Assembly: GCA_029287645.1 (NCBI GenBank)
Contig: JARFQS010000564.1
Location: forward strand, 1-5,378
Direction: 5' to 3'
Source: Thermoanaerobaculia bacterium
Lineage (GTDB): Bacteria; Acidobacteriota; Thermoanaerobaculia; Multivoradales; JAHEKO01
DNA: 5,378 bases
Made by a program: the position numbers and the translations under genes. Below the pieces are notes generated by a model. It made no database searches and was not told the DNA's origin. It worked only from the letters and a program-made list of their open reading frames with translations. Shown here one piece after another: positions 1 to 5,378 of the stretch; the stretch's first letter is position 1, and every line of letters begins with the position of its first letter.

Positions 1-1731
1 TTCGTCGTCGCCCTCGTCATCTTCACCGTCCTCGCTCTCGTCTTCTTCGAGGGTGACCTCGTCGCTCTCCGGAGCAAAGGGGTGTTCGACATCGCTTCGC
101 AGAGCGAGTGCATAGATGAAGGTCTCCCGGTCCGTGGCGAAGTTCCATTCGATGGCCGAGATCTGCGGTGCGTACGAGCGGTCCGACATGTAGTAGAGAT
201 AGTCCCCGCTCGGATCCCACGTCGGGCCGAAGTCGTTGAACATGTCCGTCGTGATCTTCGTGGTCTGGCCGTCGGCTACGCTCCAGATGTAGATCGAGCT
301 GAAGGTCCCAGCGACGTTCCAGTCGTTGACGATTCCCATCGAGAAGGCCAGATGCCCGCCGTTGGGTGACCAGGCGTGATCGAAGATCAGCCCCTCGGGG
401 TCGTCAGCGACCTCTGTGACCCCCTTGGTCGAGACGTTCACCACGTACAACTTGCCGTGTTTGTCGCTGAAAGCGATGCGCTCGCCGTCGGGCGACCAGC
501 GCAGGGCGTATCGCATCTCCGCTCCGTTGTCGGTGAGCTGCTCCGGCTCGCCGGTGCCGGCCTGGTCGATGAGAAAGATCTCCTCCTCGCCGGTGATGTC
601 GGAGAAGTAGGCGATCTTGCTTCCGTCGGGCGACCAGCTCGCCCACTTGTCGTGGGCGTTGGAGCTCCGGGTCAGGTTGCGGGTGGGGCCCTTCTCGATA
701 GGCACCGTGAATACGTCTCCCCGGGCTACGAAGAGTGCACGTTCACCCTTTGGGCTCAGTGAGTAGCCCTCGACGAGCTTCTCCACGCCGATACGTGACG
801 GACGCTTACAGAGGCCGTCATCCGGAACGGTGATGGTGAGCGGTGTCGAGGTGCCGGTGGCAATGGTGTAGACGTGCAGCTCGCCGTCGAGCTCGTAGAC
901 GATTCGACTTTCACCATCGTCGCCCGGCCACCGGATGTCCCACAGATCCTCCTCGGTCAGCTGCTCGGTGACCTGGGTGCTGGTGTCATAGGCGTAGAGA
1001 TTGTTCCGCCCGTCTCGATCGGAGGTGAAGTAGATCGTGTCGTCGATCCACATCGGATCCCGGTCGGCTCTGGGGTGGTCTGTGACCCGCTCGAGAACGT
1101 AGGAGTCCAGGTCGAAGATGTAGAGCTCCTGGGCCCAGCCGCCCTGATAGCGCTTCCAGGCTCGGAAGTCCCGCACCAGGGGTGAGTAGACCACCTTCGT
1201 ACCGTCGGGCGACAAAGCGCCCGCGCCCGATTCGGGCATCGGTAGGGGCTCGGCCAGACCTCCCGCGACCGGAGCCAGGAAGAGTCGGGTATTGGAGAGG
1301 TCGTAGCCGTAGCGCATCGAGCGAAAGAGCACTGCCGAACCGTCCGGCGACCAGTCGTAGACCTGATTGTCGTAACCCCACCGTTGGGGAAGCGGTCCTC
1401 GCGCAGGGTAGAACGTGAGCTGTCTCGGCGTCCCGCCAGAAGTCGGCACGACGTAGACCTGCTCATCGCCGTCGTACTGGCCGGTGAAGGCGATCCACTG
1501 ACCGTCCGGCGAGAATTTGGCGAACAGCTCTTGGCCGGGATGGGCTGTCAGCCTCCAGGCAGTACCACCCGAGTCCGGGGCTAGCCACAGGTCACCGCCA
1601 TAGGTGAAGACCACCTTGTCTCCATGGATGTCCGGGAATCGCAATAGCTTGGTCTGGGACATAGCCAGACTGGCACTGGTCAGTGCGACACACAAGGCAA
1701 GGGCACACACAGTCAGCGTTCTGGGTTTCAT
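1..1731 (-). CDS. Tricorn-type S41 family protease homologue, N-terminal propeller half (3' end cut by window edge)
   Basis: The frame is open from ATG at 1731 to position 1, giving 577 residues without a stop. Residues 1-23 form a Sec signal peptide (MKPR n-region, hydrophobic core, S-L-A end), so the product is exported. Mature sequence opens with TKLLRFPDIHGDKVVFTYGG, the typical start of bacterial tricorn homologues. At least seven SPDG-like propeller turns follow, near residues 74, 128, 174, 326, 367, 413, 455 and (as DPSG) 506. NALYAY-like and NLTR segments also fit the tricorn N-terminal beta-propeller, which in the archaeal enzyme gates substrate entry. The segment ends in an acidic run (557-577) where family members have a charged linker before the second half. 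Full-length relatives are about 1,050-1,100 residues, so PDZ and S41 catalytic residues lie off the window and proteolytic activity is inferred. GGGAGG four bases upstream supports the start. Other TolB-like propeller proteins are less likely given the N-terminus. Confidence 0.9.
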   Translation of the reverse strand, partial: MKPRTLTVCALALCVALTSASLAMSQTKLLRFPDIHGDKVVFTYGGDLWLAPDSGGTAWRLTAHPGQELFAKFSPDGQWIAFTGQYDGDEQVYVVPTSGGTPRQLTFYPARGPLPQRWGYDNQVYDWSPDGSAVLFRSMRYGYDLSNTRLFLAPVAGGLAEPLPMPESGAGALSPDGTKVVYSPLVRDFRAWKRYQGGWAQELYIFDLDSYVLERVTDHPRADRDPMWIDDTIYFTSDRDGRNNLYAYDTSTQVTEQLTEEDLWDIRWPGDDGESRIVYELDGELHVYTIATGTSTPLTITVPDDGLCKRPSRIGVEKLVEGYSLSPKGERALFVARGDVFTVPIEKGPTRNLTRSSNAHDKWASWSPDGSKIAYFSDITGEEEIFLIDQAGTGEPEQLTDNGAEMRYALRWSPDGERIAFSDKHGKLYVVNVSTKGVTEVADDPEGLIFDHAWSPNGGHLAFSMGIVNDWNVAGTFSSIYIWSVADGQTTKITTDMFNDFGPTWDPSGDYLYYMSDRSYAPQISAIEWNFATDRETFIYALALRSDVEHPFAPESDEVTLEEDESEDGEDDEGDDE

Positions 1732-1735
1732 TGGG

Positions 1736-1741
1736 CCTCCC
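1736..1741 (-). promoter_or_regulatory. Ribosome binding site of the tricorn homologue
   Basis: Read on the minus strand this is GGGAGG, followed by CCCA and then ATG at 1731. The spacing is a little short but the match to the anti-Shine-Dalgarno is strong, and it fixes the start that also gives a complete signal peptide. Confidence 0.7.
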
Positions 1742-1797
1742 GCGAGGGTTGTATTGACCTGGACCGGTGCGAATCGAGAGCACCTAGAGGAGAAACG

Positions 1798-1824
1798 ATT
1801 CTACCAGGCGAAAGTTGCAGGCAA
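1798..1824 (-). promoter_or_regulatory. Candidate sigma70-type promoter for the tricorn homologue
   Basis: On the minus strand TGGTAGAAT gives an extended -10 (TAGAAT at 1803-1798 preceded by TGG). TTGCCT at 1824-1819 could be a -35, with a short 15-base spacer. Transcription would begin near 1791, leaving about 60 bases of leader. This is a pattern match only; an extended -10 can tolerate the poor spacer. Confidence 0.35.
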
Positions 1825-1843
1825 GAGGGACGTCGATTCACGG

Positions 1844-1849
1844 GATAAT
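1844..1849 (+). promoter_or_regulatory. Candidate -10 element for the arylsulfotransferase-like gene
   Basis: GATAAT is one base from the TATAAT consensus and lies 24 bases before the ATG at 1874. No good -35 is visible at 16-18 bases upstream; TTGCAG at 1815-1820 is 23 bases away. If used, the leader would be under 20 bases, consistent with the absence of a clear Shine-Dalgarno site there. Confidence 0.25.
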
Positions 1850-1873
1850 GTCTCGCGACCGACGGTTCGATGG

Positions 1874-3139
1874 ATGCGAGTGCAACCCGTGAAAGGCTGT
1901 TTCAAAGTGGACCTGTCCTGCTGCCTGGGACCGCTCTTGATTGCGGCCATGGCTGTTGGCTGCAGAGAGCCGGTTGAGGCACCACCCGAGTCGGACACGG
2001 ATATCCTGATCGAGGAGGATATCTCCGAGCACCTGCGCGCTCTCGGCTACGTGGCGTGGGACGAGGATGCGGATCAGAGCCTCAGCGGCACGATTCTTCG
2101 CGACGCGAGCGCCGTCGAGCCCGGCGCCAACCTCTACACGAATGACGAGGATGCGGTCCTTCTGATCGACGTAGAAGGAGCGGTCCTGAGGAGATGGGAT
2201 CTCCCAGGCCGAAAGCATTGTGAGCACGCAGAGCTATTGTCGAGCGGACGACTCGCTGTGCTCTGCGAGCGCGAAGCGGTGGTTATCCTCGAGCCCGATG
2301 GAACCGTAGCACTCGAAGTGCCCGGAAACGTGCATCACGATGTGGCGGAGCTCGGAGATGGCTCCCTGCTCGTGCCGGTTCGCGACGATCCGAGGGTCTA
2401 TCGCGGGCGCTCGGTTGTTTTCGATTCCATCCTGCAGGTCTTCCCCGATGGCTCCACGCGACCCTTCTGGTCGACGTTCGGGGCGCTGGAGACTCTCCAA
2501 GCACTGCACGCACAGGGAGAGCTCGATACTTGGCCGTCGCCGAGGATATTGGCGCACTACCTCTGGCGCTGGCTACGTGGCAAGACCATCAACGACCACG
2601 ACTACTATCACCTGAACGCGGTTGCGGTGCTCGGCGCAACGCGTCTCGGAAAGAGTGATCCTCGCTTCCGCTCGGGGAACCTGCTGATCTCGCTGCGGAA
2701 CGCCGACACGCTGGTCATTCTCGACCGCGACACCCTCGAGCCTGTCTGGCACTGGGGCGAGGGCCACCTCGAGCTGCCCCACGATCCGAGCTGGTTGCCG
2801 CACGGGCGCCTTCTGGTCTTCGACAACGGAACTCGTCGTGGCTACTCACGAGTGCTCGAAATCGATCCCCGGAGTGGCGAGACCACTTGGCAATATCCGA
2901 AGCAAGGCGAGCGCTCGCTCTTCTCCGAATGGAGAGGTAGCAGTCAGCGCCTTGCCGGTGGCAACACGCTGATCTGTGAATCGGAGAGGGGTCACGTGCT
3001 CGAGGTGACCCCGGAGGGCGAAGTCGTCTGGGAGTTCTGGAACCCCGAGCTCGGCGATGAGGGGCGCAAGCGCATCTATCGATTCAGCCGCCTGACTCCC
3101 GCAAGCACGGCGCTGCTTCTCGACAAGACGCCGAGGTAG
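1874..3139 (+). CDS. Arylsulfotransferase (ASST)-like beta-propeller lipoprotein
   Basis: A 421-residue protein. Residues 1-30 look like a lipoprotein signal with lipobox A-V-G-C, lipidated Cys30; Arg31 at +2 is not an inner-membrane retention signal, so outer-membrane or surface placement is inferred. An LRALGYV motif sits at 54-60. The rest carries arylsulfotransferase-family propeller motifs: DYYHLNAV (His246), GNLLISLRN (268-276), PHDPSWLPHGRLLVFDNG (His303 onward), SRVLEID (Arg326), GGNTLICES (362-370) and VVWEFWNP (384-391). By motif, His246, His303 and Arg326 may match catalytic His252, His356 and Arg374 of E. coli AssT; the sulfated His436 has no obvious partner except perhaps His374. 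Sulfotransfer between phenolic compounds is thus possible but unproven. The start is uncertain: ATG 1874 lacks a clear ribosome site and GTG 1880 or 1889 would also keep the lipobox. The frame stays open upstream to 1604, but that stretch overlaps the divergent gene. Confidence 0.82.
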   Translation: MRVQPVKGCFKVDLSCCLGPLLIAAMAVGCREPVEAPPESDTDILIEEDISEHLRALGYVAWDEDADQSLSGTILRDASAVEPGANLYTNDEDAVLLIDVEGAVLRRWDLPGRKHCEHAELLSSGRLAVLCEREAVVILEPDGTVALEVPGNVHHDVAELGDGSLLVPVRDDPRVYRGRSVVFDSILQVFPDGSTRPFWSTFGALETLQALHAQGELDTWPSPRILAHYLWRWLRGKTINDHDYYHLNAVAVLGATRLGKSDPRFRSGNLLISLRNADTLVILDRDTLEPVWHWGEGHLELPHDPSWLPHGRLLVFDNGTRRGYSRVLEIDPRSGETTWQYPKQGERSLFSEWRGSSQRLAGGNTLICESERGHVLEVTPEGEVVWEFWNPELGDEGRKRIYRFSRLTPASTALLLDKTPR

Positions 3140-3173
3140 TCGAAGGCATCCTGCCCCGTCGGGCATCGTCGAC
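3139..3173 (+). terminator. Weak imperfect hairpin just after the arylsulfotransferase-like gene
   Basis: TGCCC (3152-3156) and GGGCA (3161-3165) pair around a CGTC loop, and GTCGA (3139-3143) can pair with TCGAC (3169-3173) across an asymmetric internal loop. It begins on the last base of the stop codon. No T-run follows, so it is not a standard intrinsic terminator; it may only be mRNA end structure. Confidence 0.2.
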
Positions 3174-3200
3174 CCAACTCTCTCCTCGGCCGGCTATACT
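3169..3200 (+). promoter_or_regulatory. Candidate promoter for the TPR protein gene
   Basis: TATACT at 3195-3200 is a strong -10 match. The best upstream partner is TCGACC at 3169-3174, four of six to TTGACA, with a 20-base spacer that is longer than ideal. A start near 3207 gives a leader of about 90 bases. Presence of its own promoter means the downstream gene need not depend on read-through from the gene before it. Confidence 0.4.
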
Positions 3201-3230
3201 GCGGGCAGGTTTCCAATCGGAACAGGTGTC

Positions 3231-3260
3231 TGTCCGGATCGGTGGCGGAAGATCCGGGCG
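3231..3260 (+). other. Leader hairpin upstream of the TPR protein gene
   Basis: CCGGATC (3234-3240) and GATCCGG (3251-3257) are a perfect 7-bp inverted repeat around a 10-base loop. In RNA the stem extends to 10 pairs (3231-3240 with 3251-3260) using two G-U pairs. It lies between the TATACT element and the ribosome site and has no T-run after it, so a leader structure or operator-like site fits better than a terminator. Function unknown. Confidence 0.4.
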
Positions 3261-3288
3261 ACTGCGTATTAGGTAGGTAAGAGCCATC

Positions 3289-3293
3289 GGAGG
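3289..3293 (+). promoter_or_regulatory. Ribosome binding site of the TPR protein gene
   Basis: GGAGG lies five bases before ATG at 3299. The in-frame GTG at 3293 overlaps this site and so is unlikely to be the start, which settles the choice of the ATG. Confidence 0.75.
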
Positions 3294-3298
3294 TGCCC

Positions 3299-4339
3299 AT
3301 GTATCCCTTGTCTTCTGTGCCCAGGATCCGTTTGTTTGCAGCCCTTCTCGTGCTGATTCTCCTCCAGCCGGTCACGGCCATGGCCGCGAAGACGCTGGCC
3401 TCCCAAGCCATCGAAACGGCCCTCGAGCAGGGCACCTTCAGTCAGGTCCAGCTGGAGCTGATGATGGACCTTCACCCAAGGCAGAAGTTCGAGTTCGACG
3501 AGGCGGGCGTCGAGGCACTCGGTCGGAGATTGCTCGGTGACGGGCAGCAGGACAACGCGATCGAGGTCCTGCAGTTGAACCAGGTGCTCCACAGCAGCTC
3601 GGCAGGGGCTGCGGTGGCGGTGGCCGATGCCTATAGGCAGGCGGGTCAGGCGACGGTAGCGGGCGTGTACTACGAGAAGGCCCTGGCTCTCGAGCCGGGC
3701 AACGAGCAGGCTCGTACCGGACTTCAGGAGATCGAAGATGGAGGAGAGGACGCGCAGATGGAGGCGGTAGGGGAATGGGAGATGGATGCCGACTCCTTGC
3801 AGGCGTCCATGGCCCAGATGGGAATGGAGATGTCGCCTGAGCAGATGGCGGAAATGCAGGAGGCCATGGAGCGACTCCAGCAGATGCAGGCCAGCGGGGG
3901 CCAGGTTGCTGCCCCCGAGCCATCGCTAGCCCGCAGATCGACGGCCCAGGTCAAGCCGGCCGCCGGCTCGGCGCAGCCAGCGCACGAGTCCGAGTTCTGC
4001 GAGGTACTGCACAGGTTCAATTCTGAGAAGAAGATTCCCGATGCCGGAGTTCGGGCTCGCTTCGAAGGAGAGTACGGAACGGCCGCCGACGCAGCCAGTG
4101 GTAGAACCTGGAATGTCGAAACCGTCTGCGGGGAGTTTCTGGTGGCTGTCCCTCTATGGGCCGACGTTTCGCCACCGGTCCTGGATCAAAAGGGTGGAAC
4201 GCGGTTCGAGGACGCGATGGGAGGCTCCTGGTCTTTCGAGATCGGTGGTAACGGCAAAGCCAAGGGAGTGACCCTGACCGCGAAAGACGGCACGACGTCC
4301 GACATGAAGAGAATCGGGGATCCGCGGTCTTACGACTGA
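3299..4339 (+). CDS. Secreted TPR protein with Met/Gln-rich linker and C-terminal DUF3471/Pab87-like beta domain
   Basis: A 346-residue protein. Residues 1-29 are a Sec signal peptide (R9 and R11, then a hydrophobic core, cleavage probably after A-M-A at 27-29). Residues 66-99 and 102-135 form two TPR-like units; the second, ending YYEKALALEPGN, is the clearer. A linker from 154 to 196 has ten methionines and many Gln/Glu and looks helical. Residues about 252-346 begin RARFEGEYG and end with GKAKGVTLTAKDG and a KRIGD segment, the pattern of the small beta-barrel domain found at the C-terminus of many CubicO-type serine hydrolases. No hydrolase domain is present, so this looks like accessory parts without the enzyme. 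Its only cysteines, Cys234 and Cys277, could form a disulfide after export. Function is unknown; a periplasmic protein-interaction role is inference. The 3' end overlaps the convergent gene by 10 bp. Confidence 0.85.
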   Translation: MYPLSSVPRIRLFAALLVLILLQPVTAMAAKTLASQAIETALEQGTFSQVQLELMMDLHPRQKFEFDEAGVEALGRRLLGDGQQDNAIEVLQLNQVLHSSSAGAAVAVADAYRQAGQATVAGVYYEKALALEPGNEQARTGLQEIEDGGEDAQMEAVGEWEMDADSLQASMAQMGMEMSPEQMAEMQEAMERLQQMQASGGQVAAPEPSLARRSTAQVKPAAGSAQPAHESEFCEVLHRFNSEKKIPDAGVRARFEGEYGTAADAASGRTWNVETVCGEFLVAVPLWADVSPPVLDQKGGTRFEDAMGGSWSFEIGGNGKAKGVTLTAKDGTTSDMKRIGDPRSYD

Positions 4340-5378
4340 TCGTCCAACCGCCAACGGCAGAGCTCGATCCTGAAATCCCTCGCTCGAAGCCGCTGGCCCT
4401 CCAGATGGACAACGACTCGAGGTTTGGACCGGCCGAGCACAACGCGATTGGAGATGAAGTGGTGCTGCTTGGCGGAGCGTCTCCAGGCGGCCCAGGTCAG
4501 GTCCAGGGTCTTCCCTCCCAAGCGGAACTTCGGCAGTGTCGCCCCCCGCTGGAAGTGGGCATCCTGCACGTAAACGATCAAGGAACCGATGCCGCCGGCG
4601 GTAAAATCGGGCGGCAGTGCCGCTGACAGACACCCTGGCCTCCCAGGACAGGCCTCGATCTCGAGAGCCAGGGGAGCTTCGAGCCACTCGATGAATTGGA
4701 AGGCCGCAGTCATCGAGGGGCCACGAGATCGAAAGAGCTGGGGCTCGAATGTCCGAACTTGCTCCGGCGGCAGACTATCCAGCCACCTCGCGAGAGGCTC
4801 GACGGCGGATCGTCCGATCGAGGTCGAGGTGACGCTCAGACCATCGGCAAATTGGAGGACTTCGAGCGGGATTTCGTCAGCAGAGTCGACTTGCTTGAAG
4901 GCGGCTCGATTTTTGGCAAACGCTCGGGGCCAACCCTCCCATCCCGGCCTGGCGAGGTGCGGATTCTCCAGATAGACGAGCCTTCCGTCGGGTGGCCGGA
5001 GGTGGCTGGCCAGGAAGTGTTTGGCGAGTAGGCTGGTGGGCGGCACCAATCTCGAGTAGGTGTAGATCAGGCCGGGAAGAGCGGCGACGACGGCGAGGGT
5101 AGTCCAGGCAAGGACACCGAAGACAGGTCGCCTCAGCAACTCCCACACCTCGGTTGCCCAGGACCATGCGAGGCTCAGGATCCAGCCGGTGGCCAGGAAG
5201 ACGTAGGGCAGAAGCACAAGGAAGTTGTTGTCCTTGAAGTAGGCCGTCGTCAAGGCATAGGCAGCCACATAGGCGATGGGGAAGACCAGGAACATCAGAC
5301 GGGAGAGCCACTGGGTCTCGATTCGGCGGTTGCGCCAAATCCAGGCACCCAGTCCAGCGAGCCCGATCAGTCCAGTCC
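4330..5378 (-). CDS. C-terminal part of a GT39/ArnT-like polytopic membrane glycosyltransferase (5' end cut by window edge)
   Basis: The frame is open from the right edge (first full codon ends at 5376) to TAA at 4332-4330, giving 348 residues. The ATG at 5295 is internal, because the upstream codons continue a membrane protein. Hydrophobic segments lie near residues 1-14, 28-47, 51-71 and 84-106. The stretch FPIAYVAAYALTTAYF followed by NNFLVLLPYVFLATGW resembles the late transmembrane region of PMT/ArnT-type (GT39) lipid-linked sugar transferases, where a fRYllPllPfL-type motif is usual. About 240 residues of soluble sequence follow, rich in beta-type segments toward the end, with a CPGRPGC pair and one more Cys near the C-terminus. 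The catalytic acidic residues of this fold sit in the first periplasmic loop, outside the window, so enzyme class is inferred from topology. Another polytopic membrane protein with a periplasmic tail cannot be excluded. Confidence 0.65.
   Translation of the reverse strand, partial: TGLIGLAGLGAWIWRNRRIETQWLSRLMFLVFPIAYVAAYALTTAYFKDNNFLVLLPYVFLATGWILSLAWSWATEVWELLRRPVFGVLAWTTLAVVAALPGLIYTYSRLVPPTSLLAKHFLASHLRPPDGRLVYLENPHLARPGWEGWPRAFAKNRAAFKQVDSADEIPLEVLQFADGLSVTSTSIGRSAVEPLARWLDSLPPEQVRTFEPQLFRSRGPSMTAAFQFIEWLEAPLALEIEACPGRPGCLSAALPPDFTAGGIGSLIVYVQDAHFQRGATLPKFRLGGKTLDLTWAAWRRSAKQHHFISNRVVLGRSKPRVVVHLEGQRLRARDFRIELCRWRLDDQS

Noticed and set aside
82..762. Open plus-strand frames opposite the tricorn gene
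   Set aside because: They are antisense to a well-supported propeller coding sequence, match no family I know, and have no ribosome sites; GC-rich coding DNA commonly gives such frames.
207..1515. Recurring CGTCGGGCGA-like DNA words as a possible repeat array
   Set aside because: They encode the repeated SPDG turns of the propeller on the minus strand, are unevenly spaced and differ in flanks, so protein repeats explain them.
1786..1793. AGAGGAGA on the plus strand, a good Shine-Dalgarno look-alike
   Set aside because: No ATG, GTG or TTG follows at a suitable distance, and the nearby frames close quickly.
1604..1873. Extension of the arylsulfotransferase-like frame back to an ATG at 1604
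   Set aside because: It would overlap the first 128 bases of the divergent tricorn gene, add 90 residues with no family resemblance, and bury the lipoprotein signal inside the protein.
3293..3295. GTG as start of the TPR protein
   Set aside because: It overlaps the GGAGG site itself; ATG at 3299 has proper spacing.
3438..3923. Minus-strand 161-residue Pro/Arg/Ser-rich frame
   Set aside because: Its composition is what the complement of the Glu/Gln/Met-rich TPR gene produces, and the plus-strand gene has signal peptide, ribosome site and domains.
5293..5295. ATG as start of the membrane protein
   Set aside because: The frame continues upstream to the window edge with a hydrophobic segment and basic loop typical of a polytopic protein, and there is no ribosome site before this ATG.

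Overview
The window is GC-rich bacterial chromosome with four genes, all encoding exported or membrane proteins. There is no mobile element, CRISPR array or RNA gene that I can see. The protein families point to an Acidobacteriota-like organism: a bacterial tricorn-type protease with a Sec signal, an arylsulfotransferase-like propeller lipoprotein carrying an LRALGYV motif, and a TPR protein with a hydrolase-type C-terminal barrel. This placement rests on family recollection and is moderate at best.

Layout. Positions 1-1731 (minus strand) hold the N-terminal half of a tricorn protease homologue, a signal peptide followed by a long TolB/PD40 beta-propeller region; its PDZ and serine-protease part lies beyond the left edge. 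A 142-bp divergent intergenic region (1732-1873) separates it from an arylsulfotransferase-like beta-propeller lipoprotein on the plus strand (1874-3139). After a 159-bp spacer with a TATACT promoter element and a hairpin-bearing leader comes a plus-strand gene (3299-4339) for a secreted protein made of TPRs, a Met/Gln-rich linker and a C-terminal beta domain. That gene converges on, and overlaps by 10 bp, a minus-strand gene (4330-5378, start beyond the right edge) for the C-terminal part of a polytopic membrane protein resembling GT39/ArnT-type glycosyltransferases.

How they work together. Shared export is the only clear common theme: a secreted peptidase, a surface lipoprotein propeller, a secreted TPR protein and a membrane glycosyltransferase-like protein. 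The strand layout (divergent, then independent promoter, then convergent) argues for separate transcription units and not an operon, so no joint pathway is claimed. The two partial genes at the edges are open through the window boundary, and each continues outside it.
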